Shown one piece after another: positions 1 to 9,084 of a stretch of 64,000 nt of DNA. Source of the stretch: Pseudomonas sp. B21-028 (lineage in GTDB: Bacteria; Pseudomonadota; Gammaproteobacteria; Pseudomonadales; Pseudomonadaceae); assembly GCF_024749045.1 (NCBI RefSeq), contig NZ_CP087184.1, forward strand, positions 1,984,001-2,048,000, read 5' to 3'. How positions within the stretch are numbered: the first letter of the stretch is position 1; every line of letters begins with the position of its first letter. The translations under genes were made by a program, and so were the position numbers. The notes below the pieces were generated by a model that made no database searches, was not told where the DNA came from, and saw only the letters and a list, made by a program, of their open reading frames with translations.

Positions 1-11
1 CACCTCGAACC

Positions 12-37
12 CCTGTGGGAGCGAGCCTGCTCGCGAT
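12..37. repeat. REP palindrome, single unit at window edge
   Basis: One copy of the GTGGGAGCGAGCCTGCTCGC-type palindrome lies downstream of nasT. A partner unit may lie outside the window. The core folds as a short hairpin (GAGCGAGC-CTGCTCGC). Confidence 0.85.
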
Positions 38-63
38 GGTGCCGGGCGAGACGCCGCGAGGCG

Positions 64-639
64 TCAGCCCAGCAACTCATTCATCGCAATGATCTGCTCC
101 GCCACCTGGATCAGTTTCTGTTGGCGGCTCATGGCCTGGCGGCGCATCAGGGTGTAGGCCTGTTCTTCGTTGCAATCCTTCATCTTCATCAGCATGCCCT
201 TGGCCAGTTCGATGCGCTTGCGTTCGGCCAGTTGCTGGTCCCGGGCCAGCAACTGGGCGCGCAGGGCCTGGTCGCTTTCAAAGCGGGCCATGGCCACGTC
301 CAGGATCGGTTGCAGGCGTGCGGCGTGGATGCCTTCGACGATATAGGCGCTCACTCCCGACTTGATCGCCTGGCGCATCACATCGGGGTCGTGCTCGTCG
401 GTGAACATGACGATCGGTCGTGGCTGATCGCGACTGACCAGCACGACTTGTTCCATGACATCCCGTCCGGGTGACTCGGTATCGATCAGGATCACGTCCG
501 GACGCACTGTTTCGACGCGTTCGGGCAGGTCGATGGTCAGTCCGGATTCGTCAATGACGTCGAACCCGGCTTCCACCAGAGAGGCTTTGAGGCGACCGAC
601 TTTTTTCGCGGTGTCGTTGATCAGCAGGATACGCAGCAT
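64..639 (-). CDS. nasT: NasT-like ANTAR-domain response regulator (RNA antiterminator)
   Basis: A 191-residue protein with an N-terminal receiver-like domain (phosphoacceptor-position Asp53 in LIDTESPG) and a C-terminal ANTAR RNA-binding domain at about 135-190 (AKGMLM near 146-151). In this family the protein binds two-hairpin leaders of nitrate/nitrite assimilation operons and prevents termination; NasS holds it inactive when nitrate is absent. The ATG at 637-639 begins the normal MLRILLIND receiver start; a 14-codon upstream extension has no support. It lies 13 bp after nasS on the same strand, so the two are probably cotranscribed. No nitrate reductase target operon is in the window. Confidence 0.9.
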   Translation of the reverse strand: MLRILLINDTAKKVGRLKASLVEAGFDVIDESGLTIDLPERVETVRPDVILIDTESPGRDVMEQVVLVSRDQPRPIVMFTDEHDPDVMRQAIKSGVSAYIVEGIHAARLQPILDVAMARFESDQALRAQLLARDQQLAERKRIELAKGMLMKMKDCNEEQAYTLMRRQAMSRQQKLIQVAEQIIAMNELLG

Positions 640-652
640 GGTCGGGCTCCTG

Positions 653-1864
653 TCAGCGGCTGGCGAAAAGGGGAGCCGCATCGCTCAAGGCGTGCAGTTT
701 GAAGCTGCGGGCATACCCGGCCGGATCCGAGCCGTCCCAGGTGGTACCGTCGATCAACTGGCTGCTGCGCATGGCCTGGAAGGTGGTCGAAATCCCCAGT
801 GCCGTACACGCCTGGCGATACAGCTCGAGTTGCTGGACCTCCTGCGCCACGGCCAGGTAGTCCGGGTCTTCCCGCAACAAACCCCAGCGTCGGAACTGGG
901 TCATGAACCACATACCGTCGGACAGATAGGGCACGTTCACCTCGCCGCCGCCATGGAAGCGCATGGCGTGGGGATCCTGCCAGCTGTTGCCCAGGCCATC
1001 GGCATAGGTCCCCAACAGACGGGGTTCGATGCAGTCCAGCGGGGCGTCGAGGTATTCGGGAGCGCTCAGCAGGTGTGCGGTGCCGCGGCGGTTCTCGGTG
1101 CTCTGTTCGATGAAACGGCTGGCTTCGAGGATCGCCATCACCAGCGCCCGCGCTGTATTGGGGTACTGCTCGACGAACGCACGGGTACAGCCCAGGACTT
1201 TTTCCGGATGATCGGGCCAGATGGTCTGGGTCGTCGCCAGGGTGAAGCCGAGGTTCTGTTTCACCGCGCTGGCGCACCAGGGCTCGCCGACACAGAGCCC
1301 GTCGATACGCCCGGCTTGCAGATGCGCAATCATCTGCGGCGGCGGTACCACCACGCTGTCGACATCCGACAAGGGGTGAATACCCTGGGCGGCGAGCCAG
1401 TAATAAAGCCACATCGCATGGGTGCCGGTGGGGAATGTCTGGGCAAAAGTCAGTTTCGGGCGAGTTTGGTGCACATGGCGCTCCAGTGCCTCAGGACTGG
1501 TCACGCCCATCGCCTGCAAGCCGTGGGAGAGGTTGATGCTCTGGCCGTTCTGGTTCAGCCCCATCAGCACCGCCATGTCGGTCGGCGCGACACCGCCGAT
1601 GCCCAGGTGCACGGCGTAGATCAGGCCATACAGGCTATGGGCCGCGTCGATTTCACCGCTGACCAGCTTGTCCCGCAGGTTGGCCCAGGACGTCTGGCGC
1701 TTGAGGTTCAAGGTCAGGCCGTAGGGTTGGGCGAAGCCCTGGGTGGCGGCCACCACGACCGGGGCGCAGTCGCTCAAGGCCATGAAGCCCAGGTTGATCG
1801 CGCTTTTTTCCGGGGCGTCGCTGCCATTGACCCAGGCCAGGGGGTTGGCTGGAATTTCATTCAT
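653..1864 (-). CDS. nasS: NasS-like cytosolic nitrate sensor (NrtA/CmpA family)
   Basis: A 403-residue protein of the NrtA/CmpA periplasmic nitrate/bicarbonate-binding fold ([17 protein letters not shown] start; later GLCVGEPWC). There is no signal peptide, as expected for NasS, which acts in the cytoplasm as the nitrate sensor that sequesters NasT. The ATG at 1862-1864 is chosen because GGAAGG stands about 10 nt upstream; an alternative ATG six codons earlier would bury that ribosome site in the coding sequence. Immediately upstream of nasT and on the same strand. A true transport-binding protein is unlikely given the missing leader and the absence of ABC transporter genes beside it. Confidence 0.88.
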   Translation of the reverse strand: MNEIPANPLAWVNGSDAPEKSAINLGFMALSDCAPVVVAATQGFAQPYGLTLNLKRQTSWANLRDKLVSGEIDAAHSLYGLIYAVHLGIGGVAPTDMAVLMGLNQNGQSINLSHGLQAMGVTSPEALERHVHQTRPKLTFAQTFPTGTHAMWLYYWLAAQGIHPLSDVDSVVVPPPQMIAHLQAGRIDGLCVGEPWCASAVKQNLGFTLATTQTIWPDHPEKVLGCTRAFVEQYPNTARALVMAILEASRFIEQSTENRRGTAHLLSAPEYLDAPLDCIEPRLLGTYADGLGNSWQDPHAMRFHGGGEVNVPYLSDGMWFMTQFRRWGLLREDPDYLAVAQEVQQLELYRQACTALGISTTFQAMRSSQLIDGTTWDGSDPAGYARSFKLHALSDAAPLFASR

Positions 1865-2044
1865 CGAGGCATCACCTTCCATATAAAAAAAGCGCCGTAC
1901 CCGGACGAATGCCAGAGCAAGGCCGGATGACGACGCCGTTGTCCTTCAAACAGTGTTTCACTCATTCCATCGTTGGCATGAGCGTCGATGACTACAGGGG
2001 TGCAAGGCATATGCCATCGGCGCTGTTTTGTGCTGGTGCCTCGC

Positions 2045-2070
2045 TTGAACCGCCGTTGCGCGGCTATAAT
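2045..2070 (+). promoter_or_regulatory. Candidate pyrD promoter
   Basis: A perfect TATAAT at 2065-2070 lies 36 bp before the pyrD ATG and would give a leader of about 30 nt. The nearest -35-like element, TTGAAC at 2045-2050, is only 14 bp away, so the -35 assignment is weak. Confidence 0.55.
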
Positions 2071-2106
2071 CGCCGCCTCATTTCGTCGCCCGAGTCAAAG
2101 CCGCCC

Positions 2107-3126
2107 ATGTACACCCTGGCCCGTGAACTGCTGTTCAAACTCTCCCCGGAAACCTCCCACGATCTGTCCCTGGACCTGATCGGCGCGGGCGGACGTTTGG
2201 GCCTCAATGGTCTGCTGTGCAAGGCGCCGGCATCGTTGCCGGTGAATGTGATGGGCCTGCAATTCCCCAACCCGGTCGGGCTGGCGGCGGGCCTGGACAA
2301 GAACGGCGCGGCCATCGACGGCTTCGCGCAGTTGGGTTTCGGCTTTGTGGAAATCGGCACCGTCACACCACGGCCCCAACCGGGCAACCCCAAACCACGA
2401 CTGTTTCGCCTGCCGCAGGCCGAGGCGATCATCAACCGGATGGGCTTCAACAACCTTGGCGTTGACCATCTGCTGGCCCGCGTGGCTGCTGCCAAATACA
2501 AGGGCGTGCTGGGCATCAATATCGGCAAGAACTTCGACACGCCGGTGGAGCGTGCCGTCGACGACTACCTGATTTGTCTGGACAAGGTCTACGCCCACGC
2601 CAGCTATGTGACCGTCAACGTCAGTTCCCCGAATACCCCGGGGCTGCGCAGCCTGCAGTTCGGTGATTCCCTCAAGCAATTGCTGGCCGACCTGGCCCGG
2701 CGTCGTGCCGAACTGGCGGTGACCCATGGCCGGCATGTGCCGTTGGCTATCAAGATCGCTCCGGACATGACCGACGAAGAAACCGTCCAGGTGGCCCAGG
2801 CCCTGGTCGAGACCGGCATGGACGCGGTGATCGCCACCAACACCACGCTGGGCCGCGAAGGGGTCGAAGGGCTGGAGCACGGTGACGAAGCGGGCGGATT
2901 GTCCGGCGCACCGGTGCGTGACAAGAGCACCCACACCGTGAAGGTGCTGGCTGGGGAATTGGCGGGGCGCTTGCCGATCATCGCGGCCGGCGGGATCACC
3001 GAAGGACGGCACGCCGCCGAGAAGATCACCGCGGGTGCAAGCCTGGTGCAGATTTACTCGGGCTTCATCTACAAGGGACCGGCGTTGATTCGTGAGTCGG
3101 TGGATGCGATTGCGGCGTTGGGGTGA
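2107..3126 (+). CDS. pyrD: Dihydroorotate dehydrogenase (quinone), class 2
   Basis: A 339-residue class 2 dihydroorotate dehydrogenase: an FMN enzyme on the inner face of the cytoplasmic membrane that oxidises dihydroorotate to orotate and passes electrons to quinone (pyrimidine synthesis step 4). The N-terminal amphipathic segment ([15 protein letters not shown]) is the class 2 membrane/quinone extension. [10 protein letters not shown] at about 171-180 holds the catalytic Ser region, and the C-terminal AAGGI and GASLVQIYS motifs bind FMN phosphate. The ATG at 2107 follows a clear TATAAT; longer in-frame extensions upstream would cross the promoter. Full family length, single-gene unit. Confidence 0.97.
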   Translation: MYTLARELLFKLSPETSHDLSLDLIGAGGRLGLNGLLCKAPASLPVNVMGLQFPNPVGLAAGLDKNGAAIDGFAQLGFGFVEIGTVTPRPQPGNPKPRLFRLPQAEAIINRMGFNNLGVDHLLARVAAAKYKGVLGINIGKNFDTPVERAVDDYLICLDKVYAHASYVTVNVSSPNTPGLRSLQFGDSLKQLLADLARRRAELAVTHGRHVPLAIKIAPDMTDEETVQVAQALVETGMDAVIATNTTLGREGVEGLEHGDEAGGLSGAPVRDKSTHTVKVLAGELAGRLPIIAAGGITEGRHAAEKITAGASLVQIYSGFIYKGPALIRESVDAIAALG

Positions 3127-3159
3127 TACAGCCACTGCCTGAAGGTTGTGCAAACCCTC

Positions 3160-3308
3160 TGTGGCGAGGGGATTCATCTGTGGCGAGGGGATAAATCCCC
3201 GCTGGGCTGCGAAGCAGCCCCCTTCGATGTATGAATCGATGAAGGTGTTTCGGTCTTGTGATTTTGGGGCTGCTTTGCAGCCCAGCGGGGATAAATCCCC
3301 TCGCCACA
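3160..3308. repeat. GTGGCGAGGGGAT-type inverted repeat doublet
   Basis: Two inverted copies (3160-3222 and 3266-3308) of a family with cores GTGGCGAGGGGATAAATCCCC and GGGCTGC-GCAGCCC, separated by about 43 bp. In the left copy the first 19 bases are tandemly duplicated. Related doublets sit after zipA, after ligA and beside the Rhs immunity gene. Confidence 0.85.
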
Positions 3309-3342
3309 ACAGTGTTCGCAACTTGGGTTTCTGACGGGCATT

Positions 3343-3366
3343 AAAAAGGGCTCCTCGAAGGAGCCC
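3343..3366 (-). terminator. Rho-independent terminator of rmf
   Basis: Eight-base-pair stem GGGCTCCT/AGGAGCCC with a three-base loop. Read on the minus strand it is followed by five T residues. It stands about 90 bp after the rmf stop. Confidence 0.85.
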
Positions 3367-3456
3367 CTGGGCCGTAGCCCGCCGTCCGGATGGGACGCGC
3401 GTGGTTAAATCGTTATGTGGATCGAAATTGTCGAGTTCTGAGTATTGAGCCCTGTG

Positions 3457-3672
3457 TCAGCCGACGGCGTGAAGTTCGTTGAGTCTGTGGATACCCGCAG
3501 TGCCGGTCATACCGTCCCAGTTGTCGCCGCGTCCTTCTCGCCAGCCATTGATCCAGGCTTGACGTACCGACGGTAGAGTAAAGGGGCAAAGCTCACGGGA
3601 TTTACCACCAACACCATATTGGTAACCGCGTAAAAATGCTCTTTCCAACGGATCACGCTTAAGTCTTCTCAT
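3457..3672 (-). CDS. rmf: Ribosome modulation factor
   Basis: A 71-residue basic protein starting MRRLKRDPLERAFLRGYQYG and ending near NELHAVG, the standard RMF pattern. RMF binds the 30S platform in stationary phase and converts 70S ribosomes into inactive 100S dimers. It has a terminator close downstream and a long structured leader upstream (3710-3803), and is divergent from rlmL, a ribosomal RNA methyltransferase. Confidence 0.95.
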   Translation of the reverse strand: MRRLKRDPLERAFLRGYQYGVGGKSRELCPFTLPSVRQAWINGWREGRGDNWDGMTGTAGIHRLNELHAVG

Positions 3673-3709
3673 AGGGTATTGCCCTCACTTGTTGACTGTT
3701 ACTTCGCGT

Positions 3710-3803
3710 CGGCCTCTGTTGAGGCCGGGGCAGAATCATTCTGCCGTTGGTGGCTCGTTGCCGGCGTGACGAGCCAAGGTGTTGGCGCCGTTGTGGCGTC
3801 AAC
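3710..3803 (-). ncRNA. Four-hairpin rmf leader (rmf RNA motif)
   Basis: Four consecutive stems lie 37-131 nt before the rmf start codon: CGGCCTC/GAGGCCG (3710-3727, loop TGTT), GGCAGAA/TTCTGCC (3729-3745), TGGCTCGT/ACGAGCCA (3751-3776) and GTTGGCGCC/GGCGTCAAC (3781-3803). A conserved structure called the rmf RNA motif has been described in Pseudomonas upstream of rmf, and this position and architecture fit. The stems are seen directly; regulatory function is not shown by the sequence. Confidence 0.75.
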
Positions 3804-3863
3804 CTGTGTTGAGTTCTAACCAAAGCGTCACAGGGATGGAATGATCGTTTTGTCATAAGCACG

Positions 3864-3880
3864 TAACATTAAAGATGTTA
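3864..3880. promoter_or_regulatory. Perfect palindrome TAACAT-N5-ATGTTA between rmf and rlmL
   Basis: Six-base perfect arms separated by TAAAG in the AT-rich middle of the divergent rmf/rlmL region. It could be an operator for either gene. I do not recognise the cognate regulator. Confidence 0.45.
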
Positions 3881-4098
3881 GGGCGATAAGTAACAGCGTG
3901 TTCAGCATCCGCTTTTGACCAAGACCCCTGTATGATCGGCCCTGCGCTGAACGGTGCGGTGTTTTCCCGGATGAGAATGTCCCCCTGTTGCACTCGGGTA
4001 CTATTCGACGAAAGGGGTGACTTTTCACTATTTGTTACACCGAATTTTTTATCTGCCCCTGCATCTAAGCTCTTTTAACCTGAGCGGCGAGGGTGGAA

Positions 4099-4192
4099 TG
4101 GCACACTTTCGTGCCACCGGGTGCTCTTGAGAAAAGCACCTGATTGAACCTGACCCGGCAATGCGTTGCCCCGGTCCACTTAGCCAAAGGCT
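4099..4192 (+). other. Structured leader of rlmL (four predicted stems)
   Basis: Stems seen by eye: TGGCAC/GTGCCA (4099-4116), GGTGCT/AGCACC (4120-4140), GACC+GGCAA/TTGCC+GGTC with a small bulge (4152-4176) and AGCC/GGCT (4182-4192). The last ends 12 nt before the rlmL ATG. There is no T-run, so this is not a simple terminator. Confidence 0.45.
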
Positions 4193-4204
4193 CTGGAACT
4201 CCCC

Positions 4205-6490
4205 ATGTCCGATCGTTTCGAACTCTTCCTCACCTGCCCCAAGGGCCTCGAAGGCCTGCTGCTCGAGGAAGCCATCGGGCTTGGCCTTGAAGAGGCGCGC
4301 GAGCACACCTCGGCCGTTCGCGGCGTGGCCGACATGGAGACGGCGTATCGCCTGTGCCTGTGGTCACGGCTGGCCAACCGCGTGTTGCTGGTCCTTAAAC
4401 GTTTTTCGATGAAAGACGCCGAGGACCTGTACCACGGCGTGCTGGACGTCGACTGGCAGGACCACATGCTGGCCGATGGCACCCTGGCGGTAGAGTTCAG
4501 CGGTCACGGCTCGGGCATCGACAACACCCACTTCGGCGCCTTGAAGGTCAAGGACGCCATCGTCGACAAGCTGCGCACGCCCTCCGGCGAACGGCCGTCC
4601 ATCGACAAGCTCAACCCGGACCTGCGTATTCACCTGCGCCTGGACCGCGGCGAAGCGATCCTCTCCCTGGACCTGTCCGGTCACAGCCTGCACCAGCGTG
4701 GTTATCGCCTGCAGCAAGGTGCCGCGCCGCTGAAGGAAAACCTCGCCGCCGCCATCCTGATCCGTGCCGGCTGGCCGCGCATTGCCGCTGAAGGCGGCGC
4801 CCTGGCCGACCCGATGTGCGGCGTCGGTACCTTCCTGGTGGAAGCGGGCATGATTGCCACCGACATGGCGCCAAACCTGCGTCGCCAGCAGTGGGGTTTC
4901 ACTGCGTGGCTGGGCCACGTGCCGGCGCTGTGGAAGAAACTCCACGAAGAAGCCACTGCCCGCGCCGCCGCCGGGCTGGCCAGGCCAGCGCTGTGGATTC
5001 GCGGTTATGAAGCCGACCCACGGCTGATCCAGCCAGGTCGCAACAACGTCGAGCGTGCCGGCCTGAGCGAGTGGATCAAGATCTATCAGGGCGAGGTCGC
5101 CACGTTCGAGCCGCGTCCGGACCAGAACCAGAAAGGCCTGGTGATCTGCAACCCACCGTACGGCGAGCGCCTGGGCGATGAGGCCAGCCTGCTTTATCTC
5201 TACCAGAACCTCGGCGAACGCCTGCGCCAGGCGTGCCTGAACTGGGAAGCGGCGGTGTTCACCGGCGCCCCGGACCTGGGCAAGCGCATGGGCATCCGCA
5301 GCCACAAGCAATACTCCTTCTGGAACGGTGCCTTGCCGTGCAAGCTGCTGCTGATCAAGGTGCTGCCGGACCAGTTCGTCACCGGCGAGCGTCGCACGCC
5401 GGAACAGCGTCAGGCCGAGCGCGAGCAAGCCCGCCTTGACCAGGAAGAGCAGGGACAGGCACCCCAGGTACCGCAAGAGCGCCAGTACAACAAGAATGGC
5501 AACCCGATCAAGCCGACCCCGGCCCCCGCGCCAGTGGTCGAGCAGGCGCGTTTGAGCGAAGGCGGGCAGATGTTCGCCAATCGCCTGCAAAAGAACCTCA
5601 AGCAGCTGGGCAAATGGGTCAAGCGCGAAGGCGTGGACTGCTATCGGGTCTATGACGCCGACATGCCGGAATACTCCATGGCCATCGACCTCTATCACGA
5701 CTGGGTGCACGTGCAGGAATATGCCGCGCCGAAATCCATCGACCCGGAAAAGGCTTCGGCCCGCTTGTTCGATGCCCTGGCGGCCATTCCCCAGGCGCTG
5801 AATGTCGACAAGAGCCGCGTGGTGATCAAGCGTCGTGAGCGCCAGAGCGGCACCAAGCAGTACGAGCGCCAGAGTGCCCAGGGCAAGTTCACCGAGGTCA
5901 ATGAAGGTGGCGTGAAGCTGCTGGTCAACCTGACCGACTACCTGGACACCGGGCTGTTTCTCGATCACCGGCCGATGCGCCTGCGGATCCAGAAGGAGGC
6001 GGCCGGCAAGCGCTTCCTCAACCTGTTCTGCTACACCGCGACCGCCAGCGTCCACGCTGCCAAGGGGGGCGCCCGGAGCACCACCAGCGTCGACTTGTCG
6101 AAAACCTACCTGGACTGGGCCCGACGCAACCTGTCGCTCAATGGTTTTTCCGACAAGAACCGCCTGGAGCAAGGCGATGTGATGGCCTGGCTTGAAGCCA
6201 GCCGTGACGAATACGACCTGATCTTCATCGACCCGCCGACCTTCTCCAACTCCAAACGCATGGAGGGCGTGTTCGATGTGCAGCGCGATCACGTCCAGTT
6301 GCTGGACCTGGCCATGGCCCGCCTGGCGCCGGGGGGCGTGCTGTATTTCTCCAACAATTTCCGCAAGTTCCAGCTCGAGGACAACCTCGGCGAGCGCTAT
6401 GCGGTGGAGGAAATCACCGCCGCAACCATCGATCCGGACTTTGCCCGCAACAGCAAGATCCACCGTGCCTGGAAAATCATGGCTCGTTGA
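4205..6490 (+). CDS. rlmL: Bifunctional 23S rRNA methyltransferase RlmKL
   Basis: A 761-residue fusion enzyme. The N-terminal part has a THUMP RNA-binding region and a methyltransferase with NPPYGERL, assigned to m2G2445 formation. The C-terminal part has a second SAM methyltransferase with DPPTFSNSK, assigned to m7G2069. A charged Gln/Arg/Glu-rich linker joins the halves at about residues 395-450. Length agrees with gamma-proteobacterial RlmKL. The ATG at 4205 is weakly preceded by GGAAC. A long antiparallel open frame (4364-6556) is a high-GC shadow. Confidence 0.95.
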   Translation: MSDRFELFLTCPKGLEGLLLEEAIGLGLEEAREHTSAVRGVADMETAYRLCLWSRLANRVLLVLKRFSMKDAEDLYHGVLDVDWQDHMLADGTLAVEFSGHGSGIDNTHFGALKVKDAIVDKLRTPSGERPSIDKLNPDLRIHLRLDRGEAILSLDLSGHSLHQRGYRLQQGAAPLKENLAAAILIRAGWPRIAAEGGALADPMCGVGTFLVEAGMIATDMAPNLRRQQWGFTAWLGHVPALWKKLHEEATARAAAGLARPALWIRGYEADPRLIQPGRNNVERAGLSEWIKIYQGEVATFEPRPDQNQKGLVICNPPYGERLGDEASLLYLYQNLGERLRQACLNWEAAVFTGAPDLGKRMGIRSHKQYSFWNGALPCKLLLIKVLPDQFVTGERRTPEQRQAEREQARLDQEEQGQAPQVPQERQYNKNGNPIKPTPAPAPVVEQARLSEGGQMFANRLQKNLKQLGKWVKREGVDCYRVYDADMPEYSMAIDLYHDWVHVQEYAAPKSIDPEKASARLFDALAAIPQALNVDKSRVVIKRRERQSGTKQYERQSAQGKFTEVNEGGVKLLVNLTDYLDTGLFLDHRPMRLRIQKEAAGKRFLNLFCYTATASVHAAKGGARSTTSVDLSKTYLDWARRNLSLNGFSDKNRLEQGDVMAWLEASRDEYDLIFIDPPTFSNSKRMEGVFDVQRDHVQLLDLAMARLAPGGVLYFSNNFRKFQLEDNLGERYAVEEITAATIDPDFARNSKIHRAWKIMAR

Positions 6491-6509
6491 AATTTCCGAT
6501 TGGATCCAC

Positions 6510-6532
6510 GAAGCCTTGTAGATCAAGGCTTC
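6510..6532 (+). terminator. Possible terminator after rlmL
   Basis: Nine-base-pair stem GAAGCCTTG/CAAGGCTTC with a five-base loop, 20 bp after the rlmL stop. The following sequence (CAGCCAAATTTTAGG) has only a weak T tract, so efficiency is uncertain. Confidence 0.5.
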
Positions 6533-6632
6533 CAGCCAAATTTTAGGACTGGTCAAAGTGATGGCTAATGGCTATAACTGAGGCTGTGGCCAGGGCTGTA
6601 CCGACGCCTGCCCCTTTTTTGAGTTGTGTCCT

Positions 6633-9017
6633 ATGGCATTGCATCCGGTGCGTCCCAGGATCCTGGGCTTTATCAGCGAAGATGTATCGGCCTGGTTAGT
6701 GGCTTCGCTGGTCTTCCTGGCCGGCATGTTCCTGACCGGTTTGCTGAGTTGGGCCATGATGAGCCTGTTCAACCAGCAACTTCGTCAGCGCTTCGAGCTG
6801 CAAGCCGAGGAGCGCTTCAGCCGTATCGAGGAAAGATTCCAGGCGCAGGAGCAGCGTCTCGACAGCCTGAGGCGTTTCTTTGCCAATTCGGCGGCGGTTT
6901 CCGAAAAGGAGTTCCATGGGTATGCCGAAACGTTGTTGCGGCGTACCCAGGCCCTTGCGTGGGCGCCACGAGTGCTTCGTGGCGAGCGGCAGGCATTCGA
7001 ACAACGGGAGCGGGATAAGCTAAACAGTTCTTTCGCCATCCATGAGGCGGACGATTCAGGCGGCTGGCGGCGGTCCGCCGAACGGGACGAGTACGCGCCA
7101 ATTCTCTATGTGCTGAGCCAGACTGCCCAAGCATCAACGCTGGGTTTCGATCTGCTTTCCCATCCACTGCGCCGCGCCGTGCTCGAGCGGGCTCGTCGCC
7201 AGAACAGCCTGGCTGTATCGCAGCCACTGGACCTGCTGGGTGTCGATCCGGCCTTTGTCCGTGGCGTATTGCTGGTGGCGCCGGTCACCCGGGCCCCGTC
7301 TACGGAGCCTTTCGGTTACGTGTTGGCGGCTATCAGCATGCGCCAACTGGTGGGCGATGGCCTGCCGGCGGCCAGTCATGACAATCTTTCGATGCGCGTC
7401 CTGGACCTGTCCGACGCCGACCAGGAGGAAGTGCTGTTCGATTTCCCCGAGCTCCCGGGGGACAGTGAACTGGCGGCGATCCGCGTGTTGCGCCTGGCGG
7501 ATCATGATTACCGGGTAGAGCTACGGCCCAGCCGCACGTTCCTGTCGACCAACCACTCCGCGATGTCGGGCCTGGTGGTATTGGGCGGTTTGCTCAGCTT
7601 TTTGCTCAGTGCCTTGCTCTACGTCCTGGTCAGCCAGCGCCAACGGGCCCTGACCCTGGTGGAACAACGTACCCAGGAGTTGCGCGCCCGGGAGCAGGAA
7701 CTGCGGGGGACTCATGGCCAGTTGCGCGGCGTGCTGGATGCCGCGACCCAGGTCGCGATCATCGCCACGGACCTGCGTGGCGTCATCACTACATTCAACG
7801 CCGGCGCTGAGCAGATGTTGGGCTACCAAAGCTGCGAGGTCCTGCAGAGCATGACCCTCGAAAGCCTCCACGTGCCCCGGGAGCTCCAGGCCCGGGCCGC
7901 AGAGCTTGGTGCCCGATTCGGCAAGCCGATTCCTACCTGTCACGCGATGCTGCTGGAAGGGGGCGAGGCAGGCGGCCAGCAGGCCCGGGAGTGGACCCTG
8001 GTACGGCGTGACGGCAGTCATTTGACCGTGAACATGCTGGCCACGCCCGTGCTCGACGATCAGGGGCTCTGGGTCGGGCACCTGGCGATCTGCATCGACA
8101 TCACCGAACGCAAGCGTGTCCACGAGGCCCTGGCGGCCCGGGATTTGTTATTGAAGAAACTCAGTGCCCATGTGCCGGGCGGCATCTATCAGTTCAAAAT
8201 GGATTTCAATGGCCGTTTCAGTGTGATCTATGCCAGTGACGGCATTCGTGACATCTACGAACTGGAGGCCCGTGTGCTGATCCAGAACTCGGAAGCCGTT
8301 TTCTCCCGTATCCATCCGCTGGACAACGCGCGGGTCCGTGCGTCGATCCGTGCCTCGGCCGACACCCTGAGCCCATGGCGCGAAGAGTATCGGGTACAAC
8401 TGCCGCAGCGTGGCCTGCGCTGGGTGCGTGGCGAGGCGACGCCCGAGCAACTGCCGGGCGGTGGCGTGTTGTGGCATGGCTATATCTCCGATATTTCCGA
8501 CCTCAAGCGGGTGGAAGAGGAGTTGCGGGCACTGTCCGTGACCGATGCCTTGACCGGGATTCGCAACCGGCGTTATTTCCAGGAGCGCCTGAACTCGGAA
8601 ATGATCCGGGTCGAACGCGGATCCGGGGAGCTGTCGGTCATCATGCTCGACATCGATCACTTCAAGCGCATCAACGACCAGCATGGTCATGCCGTGGGTG
8701 ACCGGGTGTTGCAGGCGGTTTGCCTGCGTGTTTCCCAGCGTCTGCGGCGTACCGATGTCTTCTGTCGGCTGGGCGGGGAGGAGTTCGTGGTGCTGTGTCC
8801 CGATACCGATGGCGAAAGTGCCCATGCCTTGGCCATAGGCCTGTGGGAGGGCCTGCGCGGTGCGGAGATCGAGGATGTGGGCGTGGTCACCGCGAGCTTC
8901 GGCATCGCCAGCTGGCGCGCCGGAGAGGGCGCGGATGCCCTGCTGTTGCGGGCTGACTCGGGCGTCTACGCGGCCAAGCAGGCCGGACGGGATCGGGTCG
9001 AGATGCAGGTGAAGTAG
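6633..9017 (+). CDS. Membrane diguanylate cyclase, CHASE1-PAS-PAS-GGEEF
   Basis: A 794-residue sensor cyclase. An N-terminal membrane helix (about 15-45) is followed by a periplasmic CHASE-type domain (SLRRFFANSAAVSEKEF and a LAWAPRV motif), a second helix near 305-330 (MSGLVVLGGLLSFLLSALLY), a short coiled coil, a PAS domain (VAIIATDLRGVITTFNAGAE), a second PAS-type domain and a C-terminal GGDEF domain. The active site reads GGEEF at 714-718, an active form, and RRTD five residues before it matches the RxxD product-inhibition site. It should make c-di-GMP in response to a periplasmic signal. The ATG at 6633 is preferred to the TTG at 6624. Not obviously in an operon. Confidence 0.9.
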   Translation: MALHPVRPRILGFISEDVSAWLVASLVFLAGMFLTGLLSWAMMSLFNQQLRQRFELQAEERFSRIEERFQAQEQRLDSLRRFFANSAAVSEKEFHGYAETLLRRTQALAWAPRVLRGERQAFEQRERDKLNSSFAIHEADDSGGWRRSAERDEYAPILYVLSQTAQASTLGFDLLSHPLRRAVLERARRQNSLAVSQPLDLLGVDPAFVRGVLLVAPVTRAPSTEPFGYVLAAISMRQLVGDGLPAASHDNLSMRVLDLSDADQEEVLFDFPELPGDSELAAIRVLRLADHDYRVELRPSRTFLSTNHSAMSGLVVLGGLLSFLLSALLYVLVSQRQRALTLVEQRTQELRAREQELRGTHGQLRGVLDAATQVAIIATDLRGVITTFNAGAEQMLGYQSCEVLQSMTLESLHVPRELQARAAELGARFGKPIPTCHAMLLEGGEAGGQQAREWTLVRRDGSHLTVNMLATPVLDDQGLWVGHLAICIDITERKRVHEALAARDLLLKKLSAHVPGGIYQFKMDFNGRFSVIYASDGIRDIYELEARVLIQNSEAVFSRIHPLDNARVRASIRASADTLSPWREEYRVQLPQRGLRWVRGEATPEQLPGGGVLWHGYISDISDLKRVEEELRALSVTDALTGIRNRRYFQERLNSEMIRVERGSGELSVIMLDIDHFKRINDQHGHAVGDRVLQAVCLRVSQRLRRTDVFCRLGGEEFVVLCPDTDGESAHALAIGLWEGLRGAEIEDVGVVTASFGIASWRAGEGADALLLRADSGVYAAKQAGRDRVEMQVK

Positions 9018-9084
9018 TCTTTTTGGGGAAGTCGCTCGCGAAAGGGCCATGTCAGTCGATGGACAGGTTGAATGTCCCACCGTC

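Noticed and set aside
2029..2050. Sigma54-like TGGTGC-N5-TTGA upstream of pyrD
   Set aside because: The -12 GC is missing at the required distance from the -24 GG, and a good TATAAT lies just downstream.
4364..6556. 730-codon minus-strand frame opposite rlmL
   Set aside because: Shadow of rlmL, which carries both methyltransferase motifs. The product of the reverse frame has no family features.
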